A DNA stretch of 64,000 nucleotides from Candidatus Planktophila sp. (GTDB lineage Bacteria > Actinomycetota > Actinomycetes > Nanopelagicales > Nanopelagicaceae), in assembly GCA_030681675.1 (NCBI GenBank), contig JAUXRP010000017.1, positions 124,001 to 188,000 on the forward strand, written 5' to 3'. Position 1 is the stretch's first letter, and the number at the start of each line of letters is the position of its first letter. This document shows, one piece after another, positions 18,275-28,158 of this stretch. Made by a program: the position numbers and the translations under genes. The notes under the pieces are model-generated. The model made no database searches and was not told the DNA's origin. It saw nothing but the letters and a program-made list of their open reading frames with translations.

Positions 18275-19629
18275 TCGTTTGAAATAAAGACATTCTTCAC
18301 TTCGGTAAATGAATCAAGTGCATCTGGCCCAAGTTCGCGCCCAAGACCTGACTGCTTAAAACCTCCAAATGGTGTCCAAAAACGCACCGATGAGTTGGAG
18401 TTAACTGACAGAGCCCCTGTCTCAATTCCACGCGAGACGCGAAGTGCTCGGCCGATATCACGAGTCCAGATAGAACCCGATAAGCCATATTCGCTGTCAT
18501 TGGCCATTGAAATTGCTTCGGCCTCGTCTTCAAATACCATCACCGATACAACTGGCCCAAAGATTTCTTCGCGCCACGAACGTGCCTGTGTATTTTTAGG
18601 CAACAAAACCGTCGGTGCCATCCAATAGCCCGGACCGGTTGGTGAACTGCCTTTAAATGCGATCGGCTCATCTAGAAAAGACTCAACAACATCAAACTGC
18701 TTTTTTGAAATAAGCGGTCCCATTTCAGCTGTTGAAAGATTTGGATCTTCAACTCGGAATTTTTTAACTGCAACTTCGAAGTGTTCCATGAAACTATCAA
18801 ATGCCGATTTCTGCACCAAAATTCGCGAGCGAGAGCAGCAGTCCTGTCCTGCATTATCAAATACTGCACCCGGTGCACCTGCTGCGGCCTTCTCAATATC
18901 GGCATCGGCGAAAATAATATTTGAGCTTTTACCACCAAGTTCGAGGGTTACACGTTTAACTTGCTCCGCGCAGCCGACCATAATCTGTTTTCCAACGGTG
19001 GTTGAGCCAGTAAATACAACTTTGCGTACAAGTGGATGCGTAACAAAGCGATTGCCAACAACGCTTCCCTTTCCTGGCAAAACGTTAAATACACCCTCTG
19101 GGATTCCAGCTATCAGAGCAAGTTCTCCTAAGCGGATTGCAGAAAGAGGAGTGTATTCGGCAGGTTTTAAAACAACGGTGTTACCTGCAGCTAAGGCTGG
19201 CGCAAAACCCCATCCGGCGATCGGCATTGGAAAGTTCCAAGGAACGATAATGCCAACTACGCCGAGAGGTTCTTTAAAGGTTACATCGATGCCACCGGCA
19301 ACTGGGATCTGACGGCCAAAGAGACGCTCTGGCGCAGCGGCGTAGTACATCAAAGTATTAGCAACGTTGTCTGCCTCCCACAGCGCATTGCCGCGAGTAT
19401 GGCCAGAGTTAGTAATCTCAATCTGGGCTAACTCTTCTCGGTGATCGCTTACCACTTGTGAAAAACGTCGGAGTAACCGTGCACGCTCACCGGGTGCGAT
19501 GTGGCGCCATGTCTCAAAGGCCTTGGCAGCCTGTGCAATTACATGATCAGTTGCCTCTAAATCTAAATGGGGAACATTCTTAACAATCTCTTCGGTGGCA
19601 GGATTGATTACATCGTATGAAGTAGACAC
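18271..19629 (-). CDS. Aldehyde dehydrogenase (PuuC/GabD-like)
   Basis: A NAD(P)-dependent aldehyde dehydrogenase of 452 residues. Motifs: WNFPMPIAGWGFAPALAAGNTVVLKPAEYTPLS, FTGSTTVGKQI, the catalytic Glu in LELGGKSSNI and the catalytic Cys in NAGQDCCSRSRI. The frame is open up to 19767 inside the upstream ligase gene, but GTG 19629 is preferred: it lies 7 bases after the ligase stop and gives the family N-terminus STSYDVINPATEE. By context it should oxidise the gamma-glutamylated aminoaldehyde formed during amine breakdown. No oxidase/dehydrogenase forming that aldehyde (PuuB-like) is visible, unless the SDR fills this role. Confidence 0.87.
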   Translation of the reverse strand: MSTSYDVINPATEEIVKNVPHLDLEATDHVIAQAAKAFETWRHIAPGERARLLRRFSQVVSDHREELAQIEITNSGHTRGNALWEADNVANTLMYYAAAPERLFGRQIPVAGGIDVTFKEPLGVVGIIVPWNFPMPIAGWGFAPALAAGNTVVLKPAEYTPLSAIRLGELALIAGIPEGVFNVLPGKGSVVGNRFVTHPLVRKVVFTGSTTVGKQIMVGCAEQVKRVTLELGGKSSNIIFADADIEKAAAGAPGAVFDNAGQDCCSRSRILVQKSAFDSFMEHFEVAVKKFRVEDPNLSTAEMGPLISKKQFDVVESFLDEPIAFKGSSPTGPGYWMAPTVLLPKNTQARSWREEIFGPVVSVMVFEDEAEAISMANDSEYGLSGSIWTRDIGRALRVSRGIETGALSVNSNSSVRFWTPFGGFKQSGLGRELGPDALDSFTEVKNVFISND

Positions 19630-19636
19630 GTTAGAT

Positions 19637-20995
19637 TTAAAACCTTTCGAAGTTGCGGAATAGTTCCCAATCGGTAATTGCTTTACCGTAAGCGGAGATT
19701 TCAATTTTGGCCATATTTGCATAATGTGCTTGAACTTCAGCGCCAAATACTTCCTTAACCCACGCACTATTTTCCCAGAGCCCTAGCGCCTCAGGCATAG
19801 ATGATGGAAGGCGGGCTGAATCAGATGCATAGGCATTTCCCTGAAATGCCGGCTCGAGAACTAATTTATTTTTAATCCCATCTAAACCGGCGGCAATAAT
19901 TCCAGAAACAGCTAGATAAGGATTCACATCTCCGCCAGCGGTTCTGTTTTCTAGCCGCAGAGATGGTCCGTGTCCAACAAGTCGAAGTGCACAAGTGCGG
20001 TTATCGCGACCCCAGCGGATTGCCGTGGGTGCAAATGAGCCGGGAACAAAACGCTTGTACGAGTTGATATTTGGTGCAAATAAAAGCGTCATTTCTCGTA
20101 GATGGGCGATCTGGCCCGCTATAAATTGGCGCCCCACATCACTCATTCCCTGTTCTTTATCATTCTCATCGGCCATTACCAACGAGCCATCAAGGCCTCG
20201 GAATGAGAGATGGATGTGAGAAGAGTTGCCTTCCTTCTCATTTGGTTTCGCCATAAAAGTCAGTGCATAACCATCTTGAGCGGCAATCTCTTTAGCACCG
20301 TTTTTATAAACAACGTGGTTATCACAGTTTGAAAGGGCATCTGAGTATTTAAATGCGATCTCATGTTGGCCAAAGTTACATTCACCTTTTACTGACTCAA
20401 CGGTCATTCCTGCATTTGCCATCGAGAGGCGGATACGACGCAAGAGTGGCTCAATCCGTGAACCGCCCAAAATTGAGTAGTCCACGTTGTATTGATTTAC
20501 TGGAATTAGATTACGGTAGGACTTATTCCATGCCTCTTCATATGTATCTTTGAAAACTACGAACTCCAATTCGGTACCGCACATCGCCTCCATGCCTGCA
20601 TCTGCAAGCGCTTTTACTTGTCTGCGCAAAATCTGGCGAGGAGATGCGACGACATCGGTGTGATCTAGCCACTGAACATCAGCTAAAACCATGACCGCCC
20701 CTGGCTGCCAATCAATTAAACGTAGAGTGCTCATATCCGGCACTAAAGCAAAGTCGCTGTAACCGCGCTCCCATGAGGACATCTCATAGCCCTGGACCGT
20801 ATTCATATCTACATCCACGGCCAGTAAATAGTTACAACCTTCGGTCCCGTGTTTTAGGACTTCATCTAAGAAGAATTGACCATGTATGCGCTTGCCAGTT
20901 AAACGGCCCTGCATATCGGTCATTGCAACCACGACAGTATCAATCGATCCGTCGGCTACTCCTGATTTTAACGCTTCAATCGACATTGATTTCAT
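19637..20995 (-). CDS. Glutamine-synthetase-like gamma-glutamyl-amine ligase
   Basis: A 452-residue member of the glutamine synthetase fold. Conserved blocks are GTELEFVVFKD, GECNFGQHEIAFKY, NSSHIHLSF, PNINSYKRFVPGSFAPTAIRWG and NRTAGGDVNPYLA. The C-terminal region lacks the tyrosine adenylylation segment of housekeeping GlnA. Neighbours (permease, aldehyde dehydrogenase, amidotransferase) fit a gamma-glutamylpolyamine or ethanolamide synthetase, like PuuA or actinobacterial GlnA3/GlnA4. A TAGCAT hexamer (complement of 21002-21007) ends 6 bases before the ATG, so the gene probably starts a separate leaderless transcript downstream of the permease terminator. The exact amine is unknown. Confidence 0.85.
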   Translation of the reverse strand: MKSMSIEALKSGVADGSIDTVVVAMTDMQGRLTGKRIHGQFFLDEVLKHGTEGCNYLLAVDVDMNTVQGYEMSSWERGYSDFALVPDMSTLRLIDWQPGAVMVLADVQWLDHTDVVASPRQILRRQVKALADAGMEAMCGTELEFVVFKDTYEEAWNKSYRNLIPVNQYNVDYSILGGSRIEPLLRRIRLSMANAGMTVESVKGECNFGQHEIAFKYSDALSNCDNHVVYKNGAKEIAAQDGYALTFMAKPNEKEGNSSHIHLSFRGLDGSLVMADENDKEQGMSDVGRQFIAGQIAHLREMTLLFAPNINSYKRFVPGSFAPTAIRWGRDNRTCALRLVGHGPSLRLENRTAGGDVNPYLAVSGIIAAGLDGIKNKLVLEPAFQGNAYASDSARLPSSMPEALGLWENSAWVKEVFGAEVQAHYANMAKIEISAYGKAITDWELFRNFERF

Positions 20996-21035
20996 GAGGT
21001 GATGCTATCTACTTGCGTTAAAGAAATCTACAAAA

Positions 21036-21069
21036 GAAAACCCTTGCCACCTACGTGACAAGGGTTTTC
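21036..21069 (-). terminator. Stem-loop terminator between permease and GS-like ligase
   Basis: GAAAACCCTTG (21036-21046) pairs perfectly with CAAGGGTTTTC (21059-21069), an 11-bp stem. On the minus strand it is followed by a T-rich tract. It lies just after the permease stop (21087), so it should end or attenuate the permease transcript before the ligase gene, which has its own -10-like hexamer. Confidence 0.75.
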
Positions 21070-21086
21070 CTAGTGTTAGTACTCTT

Positions 21087-22634
21087 TTATGAGTTGATAT
21101 TGCTACGTGGGCCAGTAAACCATTTCTTAGCCGACATGTTCCACCAGATTAGTAGGATTAATAAAGCGCCTCCAGTAATAATCGGTGCATAGTTAACTGC
21201 AGTCCACGTGAAATCTGCATTTCCTGGAGTACCTGCAGGTGAGAATGGCAGAATAAAGTAGATAGAGATAATTGCAATTTCAGCAACGGCAATGGTACAC
21301 ATCCACTTATATCTTGATCCAAGTGTCCACGGTCCAGGCTTGAAGGAGTCTCCAGCCTTAAGACGTAAGAAGATTGGAATAATAAATGCGAGATAAAGAG
21401 AGATTACGGTAACCGAGACAACTGCATAAAATGCAGTTGGCGCACCGCTTGGACTCTTCCAAAGGGCAGGAAGAGTAAGAACCACTCCGCCGAAGGCTGA
21501 TGCAAGAACTGCATTCAACGGCACATGGTGTTTATTGACTTTCTTCCACAAGTTGGCTCCCGGTACCGCACCATCTCGAGAGAATGCAAACATCATGCGT
21601 GAACAAGATGTTAAGCAAGCGGTGACACAGAAAATCTGACCGGCAACGGTAATAATCATAACTGTCTTAAATGCGATTCCACCGCCGAGTGCGGTATACA
21701 GGATGGCAATGACAGATCCTCCACCAAAGGGGTTAACCGCAGGATCAAACGAGCTAATCGTATCAACGTCAGTTGCAGCAAATAAAAATGCCATCAACAA
21801 GATATACCCACCGATTGCCGAGTAGAAAATCGACTTCCAAATTCCCTTGGCGGCATTGGTATCAGCGCCGTGAGTCTCTTCAGACAAGTGTGCAGATGCA
21901 TCAAAGCCAGTGATTGTGTATTGAGTTAACAGGAACCCAAGCGGCAGCACATAGATCCAGTACCAATTATCGCCAAAGCCAGAGCTGTTAATTCTTGTGG
22001 TATACATCCAGGAGAGTGTCTGATGATCACTTGGAACAATCAGAAGGATTCCAACGACGATCGCGGCGCCGAAGACGTGCCACCAGACTGAGATGTTGTT
22101 AACGAGCGCGAGTAGATGTCCGCTATAGATATTTATTAATGTGACAACGAGAATAATCGCTACAAAGAGGAAGAACTGCTGTTTGATGTAGTCGCCGCCG
22201 AGGAAGTCAGTGGCATAACTTGGCCACTGAGATCCAAGTAGAACATTTAAGAAACTGGCGGCGCCATAGCCAACTGATGCGGTAACTGCAACAAGGCCAA
22301 TTAAGTTCAACCAACCGGTGAAAAATCCCGCCTTAGGTCCACCGAGTGCAGATGCCCACCAATAGATTCCACCGGATGTTGGATATGCCGAAGCAAGCTC
22401 TGACATACAAAACCCGATAATAAGAATAAATAGAGAGATAAGTGGCCAGCCAATTGAGATTGCAACTGGGCCGCCGTTGTTCCATGCCTGACCAAAGGTC
22501 GTAAAACACCCTGCGAGGATTGAAATAATCGAAAATGAAATCGCAAAGTTTGAAAAGCCAGACCAGCTGCGATTTAACTCCTGTTTATAACCAAGTTCAT
22601 TTAGCCTTTTTTCATCATTATTTATAGGTGCCAA
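21087..22634 (-). CDS. APC-family amino acid/polyamine permease
   Basis: A 515-residue membrane protein with about 12 hydrophobic segments. The N-terminus LNRSWSGFSNFAISFSIISILAG and the segment YPTSGGIYWWASALGGPKAGF are typical of the GABA/choline/polyamine branch of the APC superfamily. It probably imports an amine or amino acid that the ligase and dehydrogenase next door degrade. Start: TTG 22634 with a strong AAGGAGG site (complement of 22642-22648). An inverted repeat lies just upstream, shared with the divergent class II amidotransferase. Confidence 0.87.
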   Translation of the reverse strand: MAPINNDEKRLNELGYKQELNRSWSGFSNFAISFSIISILAGCFTTFGQAWNNGGPVAISIGWPLISLFILIIGFCMSELASAYPTSGGIYWWASALGGPKAGFFTGWLNLIGLVAVTASVGYGAASFLNVLLGSQWPSYATDFLGGDYIKQQFFLFVAIILVVTLINIYSGHLLALVNNISVWWHVFGAAIVVGILLIVPSDHQTLSWMYTTRINSSGFGDNWYWIYVLPLGFLLTQYTITGFDASAHLSEETHGADTNAAKGIWKSIFYSAIGGYILLMAFLFAATDVDTISSFDPAVNPFGGGSVIAILYTALGGGIAFKTVMIITVAGQIFCVTACLTSCSRMMFAFSRDGAVPGANLWKKVNKHHVPLNAVLASAFGGVVLTLPALWKSPSGAPTAFYAVVSVTVISLYLAFIIPIFLRLKAGDSFKPGPWTLGSRYKWMCTIAVAEIAIISIYFILPFSPAGTPGNADFTWTAVNYAPIITGGALLILLIWWNMSAKKWFTGPRSNINS

Positions 22635-22656
22635 GTTATGCTCCTCCTTGAGCTTT

Positions 22657-22679
22657 TGGGGTATAGCATTTCTACCCCA
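22657..22679. promoter_or_regulatory. Inverted repeat TGGGGTA-n9-TACCCCA (candidate operator)
   Basis: Perfect 7-bp arms at 22657-22663 and 22673-22679 lie between the divergent permease and class II amidotransferase genes. The right arm abuts a TAGTGT hexamer (22680-22685) that could be the -10 element of the rightward gene. Position and symmetry suggest a dimeric repressor site controlling one or both genes. No regulator gene is nearby. Confidence 0.45.
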
Positions 22680-22713
22680 TAGTGTGACTTAAATGACAGG
22701 GGTTTGCGCAAAA

Positions 22714-23454
22714 ATGTGCCGATTAATGGGTTACGTGTCGCAGAGTAAGACCTCATTTCCTGTCATTGTCGGCTCTGGTTTTTCGGAGTTTGTAGCCCTT
22801 TCATCCAGACATTGCGATGGCTGGGGTCTTTCAACGGTGGATCAAGGTGGGGCGCATACGGTTGTGGAAAAGAAGGTGGAGGCGGCGGCCACAAGTGACT
22901 CCTTTGACGCGACAGTTGCTGAAAATACGGCCGATGGCGCACTTTTGCATTTACGTTGGGCGACAAAGGGCTTATCTATTAGCGAAAATAATACCCACCC
23001 ATTTATGTATGGTGACTACTCCTTTATCCATAATGGCTCAATTTTTCCGCCTGATGCGATTGCTCCTTTCATTGATTCAAAATTTCTTCCACTCATTGTT
23101 GGAGATACAGATAGCGAGAGATATTTCTATTTAGTGATGACCGAAGTTGAAAAGCTAGGTCTGGTTGATGGGGTTAAAAGCGCACTGTCAATAATTAAAG
23201 AGCACGGCGATACGACTAGTTTGAACTGCATGCTCATGAATCGAGAGTATTTTGTCGTTGTAAGTGAGCACAATGCAGATCGAAAGCCTGAATGGGCCGT
23301 CGATGATTATTATGAGCTTAAATACTTGGCAAGTCCTGAAGGTCTGTTATTTGCATCAACTGGCTGGGATCAGCCTGGTTGGAAAGAGCTAAAAAATCAC
23401 CACATGGCAGTAGTAAATCGCTCAACCTTTGAGATTGACGTTATAGCCCTCTAA
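22714..23454 (+). CDS. Class II glutamine amidotransferase (YafJ/EgtC-like)
   Basis: An N-terminal-nucleophile amidohydrolase without an attached synthase domain. ATG 22714 is chosen because it places the catalytic cysteine at position 2 (MCRLMGYVS), which the mechanism requires. An upstream in-frame ATG at 22693 lies 7 bases after a TAGTGT hexamer and would bury that cysteine at position 9, so the mRNA may start at 22693 and translation at 22714. Other blocks: HCDGWGLS, LLHLRWAT, NTHPFMYGDYSFIHNGSI, GDTDSERYFY. About 246 residues. Related proteins hydrolyse gamma-glutamyl amides; the substrate here is unknown but the amine cluster is adjacent. Confidence 0.82.
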   Translation: MCRLMGYVSQSKTSFPVIVGSGFSEFVALSSRHCDGWGLSTVDQGGAHTVVEKKVEAAATSDSFDATVAENTADGALLHLRWATKGLSISENNTHPFMYGDYSFIHNGSIFPPDAIAPFIDSKFLPLIVGDTDSERYFYLVMTEVEKLGLVDGVKSALSIIKEHGDTTSLNCMLMNREYFVVVSEHNADRKPEWAVDDYYELKYLASPEGLLFASTGWDQPGWKELKNHHMAVVNRSTFEIDVIAL

Positions 23455-23475
23455 TTCAGGCTCTACGATAGGCAC

Positions 23476-24897
23476 ATGAACCGTACTTATAGTGTTGAAA
23501 CGTACGGCTGCCAGATGAATGTTCATGACTCCGAACGGATCGCCGGGATTTTAGATGAGGCGGGTTACATCCCGGTTTTAGAGGGTAAGACTGCCGATCT
23601 CGTCGTTTTCAATACTTGTGCAGTTCGAGAGAATGCCGACAATAAATTGTATGGAAATCTCTCTTTTCTAGCCCCGATTAAGAAATTAAATCCTGCGATG
23701 CAGATCGCAGTTGGTGGATGCTTGGCACAAAAAGATCAGGCCACAATTTTAAAGAGAGCTCCTTACGTTGATGTTGTATTTGGTACACATAACGTCGGAT
23801 CTCTGCCGATTTTACTTGAGCGTGCGCGGATCGAAGAAGAGTCTCAAATTGAAATTTTAGAGGCCTTGGAACACTTTCCATCGACGTTGCCTGCTCGTCG
23901 ACTATCGGCTTTTTCTTCATGGGTGTCGGTCTCCGTTGGATGCAATAACACCTGCACTTTTTGCATTGTGCCTGCGCTGCGAGGAATAGAAAAGGATCGA
24001 AACGCTAAAGATATTCTCGACGAAGTCCGGGCGCTCGTTGATCAAGGGGTTATTGAAATAACTCTGCTCGGGCAAAATGTAAATGCCTACGGGGTTGATT
24101 TTGGTGATCGTTATGCCTTCGCGAACTTACTTCGCGAGTGCGGAACCATCGAGGGCCTAGAACGTGTTCGGTTTATGTCTCCGCACCCACGCGATTTTAC
24201 TGACGATGTCATCGAAGCCATGGCTGAGACCGAAAATGTAATGCCACATTTGCATATGCCTTTGCAATCAGGATCGAACTCAATTTTAGCGTCAATGCGA
24301 CGCTCGTACCGAACCGATAGATATCTAGGTATCTTGGAGCGCGTCCGAAATGCGATGCCCCATGCATCGATCACAACGGACATCATTGTTGGATTTCCGG
24401 GTGAAACCGAGAGCGATTTTCAAGCGACTTTAGATGTATGTACGCAGGCGCGTTTTGCGGCGGCGTATACATATCAGTATTCAATTCGTCCCGGTACACC
24501 CGCTGCCACAATGCCGAATCAAATTTCTAGTGAAGTTGTTGGGGAGCGTTATACCCGATTACATAATCATCAGCAGTTAATTTCCTTATCGGTGAATCAA
24601 GAAGCCATTGGTAAAAATTACAAAGTTTTAGTCGGAAGTCATGAAGGGCGACGAGATATTGTTCAGGAGCGTCTTACTGGTCGTAGCGAAGATTTCCGTC
24701 TGGTGCACTTTGATAACACGTCCAGCGCACGCCCCGGAGATGAAGTAGAAGTAAGAATTACTGATGCATCTGCACACTATTTGATCGGAACCCCAAGCAC
24801 GGTACGCCGAACACGTGGAGGAGATGCGCATGAGGCGCGCAATAAGGAAACCTCCAAAGCCTCAACGATGCTTGGAATGCCATCGATCTCCAGATGA
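23476..24897 (+). CDS. miaB: tRNA-2-methylthio-N6-dimethylallyladenosine synthase MiaB
   Basis: A radical-SAM methylthiotransferase modifying A37 of tRNAs, acting on the product of MiaA. The N-terminal UPF0004 domain supplies three cysteines ([31 protein letters not shown]). The radical-SAM cluster motif is [13 protein letters not shown] (CxxxCxxC), and a C-terminal TRAM domain follows. 473 residues. A TACGAT hexamer (23464-23469) ends 6 bases before the ATG and no ribosome binding site is visible, fitting a leaderless start. It overlaps miaA by 4 bases. Confidence 0.95.
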   Translation: MNRTYSVETYGCQMNVHDSERIAGILDEAGYIPVLEGKTADLVVFNTCAVRENADNKLYGNLSFLAPIKKLNPAMQIAVGGCLAQKDQATILKRAPYVDVVFGTHNVGSLPILLERARIEEESQIEILEALEHFPSTLPARRLSAFSSWVSVSVGCNNTCTFCIVPALRGIEKDRNAKDILDEVRALVDQGVIEITLLGQNVNAYGVDFGDRYAFANLLRECGTIEGLERVRFMSPHPRDFTDDVIEAMAETENVMPHLHMPLQSGSNSILASMRRSYRTDRYLGILERVRNAMPHASITTDIIVGFPGETESDFQATLDVCTQARFAAAYTYQYSIRPGTPAATMPNQISSEVVGERYTRLHNHQQLISLSVNQEAIGKNYKVLVGSHEGRRDIVQERLTGRSEDFRLVHFDNTSSARPGDEVEVRITDASAHYLIGTPSTVRRTRGGDAHEARNKETSKASTMLGMPSISR

Positions 24898-25802
24898 AGT
24901 TACTTGTGGTTTGTGGGGCAACTGCGACTGGTAAAAGCCAATTAGCGATTTCACTTGCCCATCACTTCGATGGAGAAATCGTAAATGCCGATTCAATGCA
25001 AATCTATCGCGGAATGGATATTGGGACTGCAAAATTGAACGTTGAAGAGCGGGAAGGAATTGTTCATCACCTTTTAGATGTTTTAGATGTCAATCAAGAC
25101 TCAACGGTTGCTTGGTATCAAAGCGCTGCGCGCGCAGCAATTACTGATATTCATGTTCGAGGTAAGAGTGCAATCGTTGTCGGCGGGACCGGACTCTACA
25201 TTAAGTCGATTTTGGATGAACTCAATTTTCCAGATACTGATCCCGCTGTTCGCGAAAGACTTGAAAAAGAGGTGGAGAGTATTGGACTTAACGCGCTCTT
25301 TGAAAGATTGGAAAAGTTAGATCCAGCCGCGGCGATTGCTATTGATAGGGCGAATTCTCGTCGTGTCATCCGAGCCTTGGAAGTTATTGAAATCACTGAA
25401 AAGCCATTTACTGCAAACCTTCCACGTGAGGCAAGTACGAGATATCCAGATGCTGTGCAGTTTGGTTTAGTTATGGATCGCGAAAAGTTAAATGAGCGAA
25501 TAAGTTCGCGCGTAGATCGTATGTGGGATGAAGGCTTCGTATCCGAAGTCGAAACCCTCATAGGACGTGGTATTAAAGATGGACGAACGGCCCAACTTGC
25601 TCTTGGATATTCGCAAATAATCGCCCACTTAGAAGGAAGATTGAGTCAAGACGAGGCGCGCGAAGATACTAAGCGTGCAACTCGCCAATATGCGCGTCGG
25701 CAGGAGACCTGGTTTTCGCGCGATGCACGAATCACATGGATTTCACCAGTTCAGCCACACTTACAGACCGTTCTTGCGCACTTAAAGAAGTTAGACTCGT
25801 AG
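24894..25802 (+). CDS. miaA: tRNA dimethylallyltransferase MiaA
   Basis: MiaA prenylates A37 of UNN-decoding tRNAs with dimethylallyl diphosphate. P-loop [11 protein letters not shown], the conserved [17 protein letters not shown], and [11 protein letters not shown] are present. 302 residues, normal. ATG overlaps the miaB stop. dapF follows 2 bases after its stop. The isoprenoid donor pathway is also represented in the window by dxs. Confidence 0.95.
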   Translation: MKLLVVCGATATGKSQLAISLAHHFDGEIVNADSMQIYRGMDIGTAKLNVEEREGIVHHLLDVLDVNQDSTVAWYQSAARAAITDIHVRGKSAIVVGGTGLYIKSILDELNFPDTDPAVRERLEKEVESIGLNALFERLEKLDPAAAIAIDRANSRRVIRALEVIEITEKPFTANLPREASTRYPDAVQFGLVMDREKLNERISSRVDRMWDEGFVSEVETLIGRGIKDGRTAQLALGYSQIIAHLEGRLSQDEAREDTKRATRQYARRQETWFSRDARITWISPVQPHLQTVLAHLKKLDS

Positions 25803-25804
25803 CA

Positions 25805-26602
25805 ATGATTGCAACATATGGCCACGGCACTGAAAATGATTTTCTTTTGGTATTCGATCCTGAGGATGAACACTCCATCACTACTGCCCAAACGGCAGCG
25901 ATTTGCAATCGTGAGTCCGGAGTCGGCGCCGACGGTCTTATTCGCATAGTTAAGCGCGATGAGAAATGGTTTATGGATTATCGCAACGCTGATGGCTCGG
26001 TGGCAGAGATGTGCGGTAATGGAATTCGCGTGATGGCCCGATACTTAGTTGAACGTGGACATATGCCTGAAGGTATTTTTCCAATTAATACTCGCGACGG
26101 AGTTAAACATTTACGCGTACCAATGGTGGGGGATATTTCAGTCAATATGGGTCAAGTTACTGACAAGGCTGAAACAATCACCGCGGCCGCGAACTCTCAT
26201 GTATGGAACGGTTACAACATTAGTATCGGAAATCCACATGCCGTTGTCTTTGTAGATGAACTAAGTGAGGTTGGTCCACTTCTTGAACCACCTGTCGTAC
26301 GCCCACGGGATTCATATCCAGAAGGCGTAAATGTCGAGTTTGTTCAGATTACTGGGGAGCGACAGCTCTCCATGCGTGTATATGAGCGTGGCAGTGGTGA
26401 AACTCGCTCCTGCGGAACTGGGACATGTGCCGTTGCATTGGCAGCTAGCATTCACACAAAATCGCGCCTTCCATCCACGTGGATTATTAATCCACCAGGT
26501 GGTCGACTAGAAGTCACCATTGATGGACATTCAAATGCCACTCTGATTGGTCCAGCAGTGTTGGTCAAAGATGTGGATATTTCGGAGTATTTAAGTGCCT
26601 AA
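25805..26602 (+). CDS. dapF: Diaminopimelate epimerase DapF
   Basis: Cofactor-independent epimerase converting LL- to meso-diaminopimelate for lysine and peptidoglycan synthesis. The two catalytic cysteines are in EMCGNGIRVMARYL and RSCGTGTCAVAL. The frame is open from 25736 within miaA, but ATG 25805 gives the family N-terminus MIATYGHGTENDFLL and lies 2 bases after the miaA stop. Length 265 residues. It overlaps hflX by 8 bases. Confidence 0.94.
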   Translation: MIATYGHGTENDFLLVFDPEDEHSITTAQTAAICNRESGVGADGLIRIVKRDEKWFMDYRNADGSVAEMCGNGIRVMARYLVERGHMPEGIFPINTRDGVKHLRVPMVGDISVNMGQVTDKAETITAAANSHVWNGYNISIGNPHAVVFVDELSEVGPLLEPPVVRPRDSYPEGVNVEFVQITGERQLSMRVYERGSGETRSCGTGTCAVALAASIHTKSRLPSTWIINPPGGRLEVTIDGHSNATLIGPAVLVKDVDISEYLSA

Positions 26603-28061
26603 CAATCAAGCAGGTGATGAGTTTGATGCGTTAATGCGTGAAAGCGCACGCATCGCCGCCGAATATGATGCAAGTGAAAGCGATGAATTAATAGATCCGA
26701 CACTTGAATTATCCGAGCGCCATGCATTGCGACGGGTTAAAGGATTTTCAACGCAGCTTCAAGATATCTCTGAGGCCGAATACCGCGAGCTTCAACTCGA
26801 GCGCGTAGTGCTAGTAGGAGTATGGACCGAAGGTAACTCTGCAATGGCCGAGAACTCTTTAGCAGAACTTAAAGCTTTAGCCGAAACTGCGGGCTCGGAA
26901 GTTCTTGATGGTTTAATTCAGCGCCGCGATAAGCCCGATCCTGCGACTTACATTGGGTCGGGAAAAGTAGAAGAGCTTCGGCAAGTTGTTATAGCAACAG
27001 GTGCCGATACGGTTATTTGTGATGGCGAACTTTCGCCTTCGCAACTTCGACAACTAGAAGAAAAGGTTAAAATAAAAGTTGTCGATCGCACCGCATTGAT
27101 CTTGGATATTTTTGCGCAACATGCGAAAAGTAAAGAGGGTAAGGCGCAAGTAGAGTTAGCACAAATTGCATATTTGCTTCCACGACTTCGCGGTTGGGGA
27201 GATTCGCTCTCACGCCAAGTTGGTGGTCGTGCCGCAGGTGGCGCTGGAATTGGTGGTCGCGGACCAGGTGAGACAAAGATTGAAACAGATCGTCGTCGAA
27301 TCCGCGACAAGATGGCGAAACTGCGTGGTGAGATTGCGCAGATGAAAACTTCGCGAGATACAAAGCGTCAAGAGCGTAAGCGATTTAATATTCCATCGGT
27401 TGCAATTGCTGGGTATACAAATGCTGGTAAATCTTCTCTACTGAATCGATTGACAGATGCTGGTGTGCTAGTTGAAAATGCGTTATTTGCTACTTTGGAT
27501 CCGACTGTACGAAAATCACAAACTAGTGAAGGGCGCGTTTACACATTGACTGACACTGTTGGTTTCGTACGTCACTTGCCTCATCAACTCATTGATGCTT
27601 TCAAATCAACTTTAGAAGAAGTTGCAGATGCCGATGTAATTGTGCATGTTGTCGATGGTTCTCACTCAGATCCTTTTGAACAAATTCGTGCAGTACGTCA
27701 AGTCATTCAAGAAGTTGGTGGCGAGCAAATACCAGAGATAATTGCAATCAATAAAGTAGATATCGCAGATCCTCATGTAGTGATGGAGATATTGCGCAAA
27801 GAGCCAAATAGTTTTGCCTTCTCAGTACGCACGGGTTTTGGAGTAGCGGCATTAGTGCAAGCGATTGAGAGCTCGCTGCCTCGCCCTACAATTGAGATTA
27901 AAGCGGTAATTCCATACAGCCGTGGTGATTTAGTTCACGCTATCCATGAACAAGGTGAGATTTTTTCAGAGGAGTACGGTGAGGCTGGAACGGCCATTCA
28001 CGCTCGAGTTGACGCGGGGCTAGCTCAGGCGATAGACATCGCCCTGGTGAGTGGGGAATAA
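26595..28061 (+). CDS. hflX: Ribosome-associated GTPase HflX
   Basis: HflX splits stalled or stress-damaged 70S ribosomes. Domains: N-terminal HflX domain (DPATYIGSGKVEELR, HAKSKEGKAQVELAQIAYLLPRL, then a Gly-rich RQVGGRAAGGAGIGGRGPGE loop) and a GTPase domain (G1 GYTNAGKSSLLN, TDTVGFVRHLPH, NKVDIAD). 488 residues. The start is GTG 26595 inside the dapF end. Adjacent miaB-miaA-dapF-hflX order is conserved in actinobacteria. Confidence 0.94.
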   Translation: MPNNQAGDEFDALMRESARIAAEYDASESDELIDPTLELSERHALRRVKGFSTQLQDISEAEYRELQLERVVLVGVWTEGNSAMAENSLAELKALAETAGSEVLDGLIQRRDKPDPATYIGSGKVEELRQVVIATGADTVICDGELSPSQLRQLEEKVKIKVVDRTALILDIFAQHAKSKEGKAQVELAQIAYLLPRLRGWGDSLSRQVGGRAAGGAGIGGRGPGETKIETDRRRIRDKMAKLRGEIAQMKTSRDTKRQERKRFNIPSVAIAGYTNAGKSSLLNRLTDAGVLVENALFATLDPTVRKSQTSEGRVYTLTDTVGFVRHLPHQLIDAFKSTLEEVADADVIVHVVDGSHSDPFEQIRAVRQVIQEVGGEQIPEIIAINKVDIADPHVVMEILRKEPNSFAFSVRTGFGVAALVQAIESSLPRPTIEIKAVIPYSRGDLVHAIHEQGEIFSEEYGEAGTAIHARVDAGLAQAIDIALVSGE

Positions 28062-28158
28062 CTCCGACACGCCGAAGGTTATATCAACCAACGCCGACGT
28101 AATAAGCCATGATGCGCCCGAAGGCAGTTATTGAGAACAAGGAATCGAGGTGAGAGCA

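Noticed and set aside
19630-19767. Extended aldehyde dehydrogenase N-terminus overlapping the GS-like ligase
   Set aside because: The extension reads through the ligase 3' end in another frame and matches nothing; GTG 19629 fits the family start.
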